A stretch of DNA of 64,000 nt from NCBI GenBank assembly GCA_900074885.1, contig FJUW01000017.1, positions 131,933 to 195,932 of the forward strand, in the 5' to 3' direction. Position numbers and translations under genes: made by a program. The notes below the pieces were generated by a model. It ran no database searches. It was not told where the DNA came from and worked only from the letters and a program-made list of their open reading frames with translations. This document shows, in pieces, positions 61,861-64,000 of the stretch; position 1 is the first letter of the stretch, and each line of letters starts with the position of its first letter. The DNA is from Rhynchosporium graminicola (lineage: Eukaryota; Ascomycota; Leotiomycetes; Helotiales; Ploettnerulaceae).

Positions 61861-62396
61861 CTAAGCGCCACGGGAAGAGTCCCAAGGCGATTTGATACCA
61901 AGGTGCTCCCTTGAATATTCCATCCAGCGATCTACAAACCGATTGCTGGCGGATCGCCAAGCCTCCACAATCATGCTTCTATCAACCCCACTTTCCACTT
62001 CAACTAAACGCCTATACGCATGTTCAATGACCTCTTCCGTCTGAAAAGATGGATTCCCAATATGCTGGCAGCTGAAATCGAGGACGAGGTTCGATCGTGA
62101 AGCTGCTTTAGTTTCAAGCAGCTCGCGAACGAAATTGTGGCGTTGCCTATTGAATGCGGTCCTTGCGACTACCCAGAGAATTATCGGAAATATTTGGACC
62201 CCATGGACGACGACGATGATAATGAATATATTGCCAACGAATGTGTATATGTCTCGAGGTGTACTCAGGTCGTGGACATCGTGAATGAATCCGGGAACCC
62301 ACATCGTCTGCCCAGTTAGCAAATGGTCACCCTAGTAGGACAGGACAACATACGGCATTCAGTCGATTGATTTTGTAGATGAGAATGGAATGAAAG
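61861..62396 (-). CDS. Partial hypothetical membrane protein
   Basis: The main exon (minus, 62308-61861) starts TMWVPGFIHDVHDLSTPRDI and carries one strong membrane helix (YTFVGNIFIIIVVVHGVQIF with PIILWVVA). A charged helical tail follows. The sequence just upstream has a good intron, GTATGTT to GCTAACTGGGCAG, with a lariat signal. The preceding exon (near 62396-62355) reads FYPFHDFHSILIYKINRLNA in the matching phase. That exon has no ATG and meets a TAA just upstream. The gene is therefore truncated or broken at its 5' end, or has a further exon I cannot place. Family unknown. The CDS boundaries are tentative. Confidence 0.42.
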
Positions 62397-64000
62397 TCAT
62401 GGAAAGGATAGAAGATTTAATTTATGCTTTAACTTGGGTGGGCTGACTATTCTAGCTGGCTAACTAGCTTATCACACTTGGAGCACGATCTCGGTAAAGA
62501 GATGCTCGGAATCTGCAGGTAGCCGAATCTGGCGCCTACCTGGTAACTACTACGTCGAAGTACACAACGCATGTTCTTTGTTTTTTTTGCAAAGATGGCC
62601 ATGATACTGTCTGTTCTCTCTTGATGATACATTAATTCGATTCACATTGAAAGGACTTTCAATTCTTGCATGTCATATATTTGGTTTAGCAAGACACTGA
62701 TTCAATCTCGCACACCAGCAAACCCACTTGTCCACCGCCTCCAAGGACTAGATGACATTCTGAGTTCATAGCATCATGGTGGGGCTCATGGGCAACAATG
62801 AGATGTTGAACCGGGCTCTTGCAATGGTAAGGGCAGTCTTGAAGGAAGAAAATGGGGTTTTACAACGACTAAGAGTGTGAATACTCGGCCTGTTCCTGCT
62901 GGAGTAGACAGGTGATATAGTTGCTGTCGTAAAGGGTGCAGAGATGATTGTTGTACGTGCAGCTGCTGGAGATGGTAGAATTCAAAAAGGGTCTTCTTGT
63001 CATAAGGTCATTGGGCTGGGATATATCAATTATTTCATGAATGACGAGTAGATCGCTTGCGAAAGAAGGATCTCGATCAGCGAAAATTAGATTGTGCTAA
63101 TCATAACGCTCTACATTTGTGTATCAAGGCTAGGCTATATCGTCACTCGTGAAACTACAAACTGTCTGCTGAAGCGTGAAAGAGGAGGGCACGTTGTAAT
63201 TAGTGCCGTGATGTAGCATTGTAAGGTTTCCATTACGTGGAATTTGATTAGATGATAATGACCCTGGCGAGATGCTCACAATCAGCCTCACCATTCTTGC
63301 TTTTTCTCACTCTGATGTTTCTTTCTTTCGAACTGATATTATTTTGCTTAGTCTGTAGAGTCAGAATGCTGAATGAAGCTGACGTATATGATATCGCTTT
63401 TCAACCTGGCTCCCTACTCTTCTACCATGATGCTTAAGAAGACTCGACGCCAGGCTATATCGAATCCGGCGTACTATACATCTGAAACTTGACAGTGAAG
63501 TTATCGCTCAACTTGTCTAGTTCCTGAAGTCATCAAATAGTCCCATGGCTTTCGATAGTACTCCAAAGAGTATTATATAATGTTCTTGTGATATTTGATA
63601 TGAGTCACTAAAACACGTCCCGCCTTCTGATCTGGCCGAGAATGAGTTTGTCTGGATTAAAATATTTGAGCCTGCTGGCAAAAGACGACCATGAAAAAGC
63701 TAACCCAAAAGTGTAGACACTAATTCTTGAGAGTAAGTAAACTCAAGCCCTTCATCAATCGAGATAGCATTTCACGCTTGACCTAGGCGGCTACAAGAAA
63801 CCTAAGCAAGCGTCCCAGCGGTGTTTGTTACACCCGTCTCATCGTAGCGTAGCAGGAAAGTTACCCGACAAACATCAACGTGTCACATCTCGAACACCGT
63901 CTTCGAGGTTAGCCGTTAATCATCTTGGTACTTTCAAGCCCTTTCACTTGCATTGACATTTTTCACATTTAACTGATTTGCATCCTGACTCCTGATCGAT
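62397..64000. other. Right end of the window, nothing recognised
   Basis: Short frames only. I see no RNA gene, tandem repeat or spliced model in the last 1.6 kb. Confidence 0.4.

Overview
The window is nuclear DNA of a filamentous ascomycete. The evidence is short introns (mostly 45-65 bases) with GTAAGT-like donors and a lariat signal close to the AG, a lone dispersed 5S rRNA gene, and genes typical of filamentous fungi: dynamin-like VPS1, CYK3, a germinal-centre-family kinase, a chitin-active AA11-type oxidase and a UstYa-family protein. The overall character fits Leotiomycetes, but that placement is an inference. I rebuilt gene models by hand from splice signals and reading phase. No search was run.

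Left part (1-15,000): a CaiB/BaiF-type alpha-methylacyl-CoA racemase ending in a peroxisomal SRL tripeptide, a 121-residue small protein, VPS1 (six exons), a ribokinase, a decayed F-box-family gene, a TIGR04076-type small protein, and an aldo/keto reductase with an extra N-terminal domain of about 226 residues (six exons).

Middle-left (15,400-26,900): a dead DIP5-like amino-acid permease, an initiator tRNA-Met, a long AT-rich stretch, and then the most interesting locus. This is a secreted protein made of four 39-residue tandem repeats (20,269-20,949, minus) facing away from a UstYa-family (DUF3431-unrelated, formerly DUF3328) gene (23,675-25,045, plus) that carries both HxxHC motifs. Together they look like the minimal pair of a fungal ribosomal-peptide (dikaritin-type) pathway.

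Middle (26,900-45,000): a membrane protein fused to a DUF3431 domain, CYK3 (SH3 plus transglutaminase-like), a GCK-III protein kinase, an orphan 106-residue protein flanked by 115-base tandem repeats, and a 5S rRNA gene.

Right part (45,000-64,000): an AA11-type LPMO with a C-terminal CBM18 chitin-binding domain, a small secreted cysteine-containing protein whose start is out of frame, a MYND zinc-finger protein, a cytochrome P450, an eight-cysteine secreted protein with a Kex2-type propeptide, a PAQR/Izh-type membrane receptor, a 0.6-kb TA-flanked inverted-repeat element, and a partial hypothetical membrane protein. Housekeeping genes (VPS1, CYK3, kinase) are intact. The accessory parts between them hold pseudogenes, inverted-repeat elements and secreted proteins. 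Roughly half the window is non-coding.
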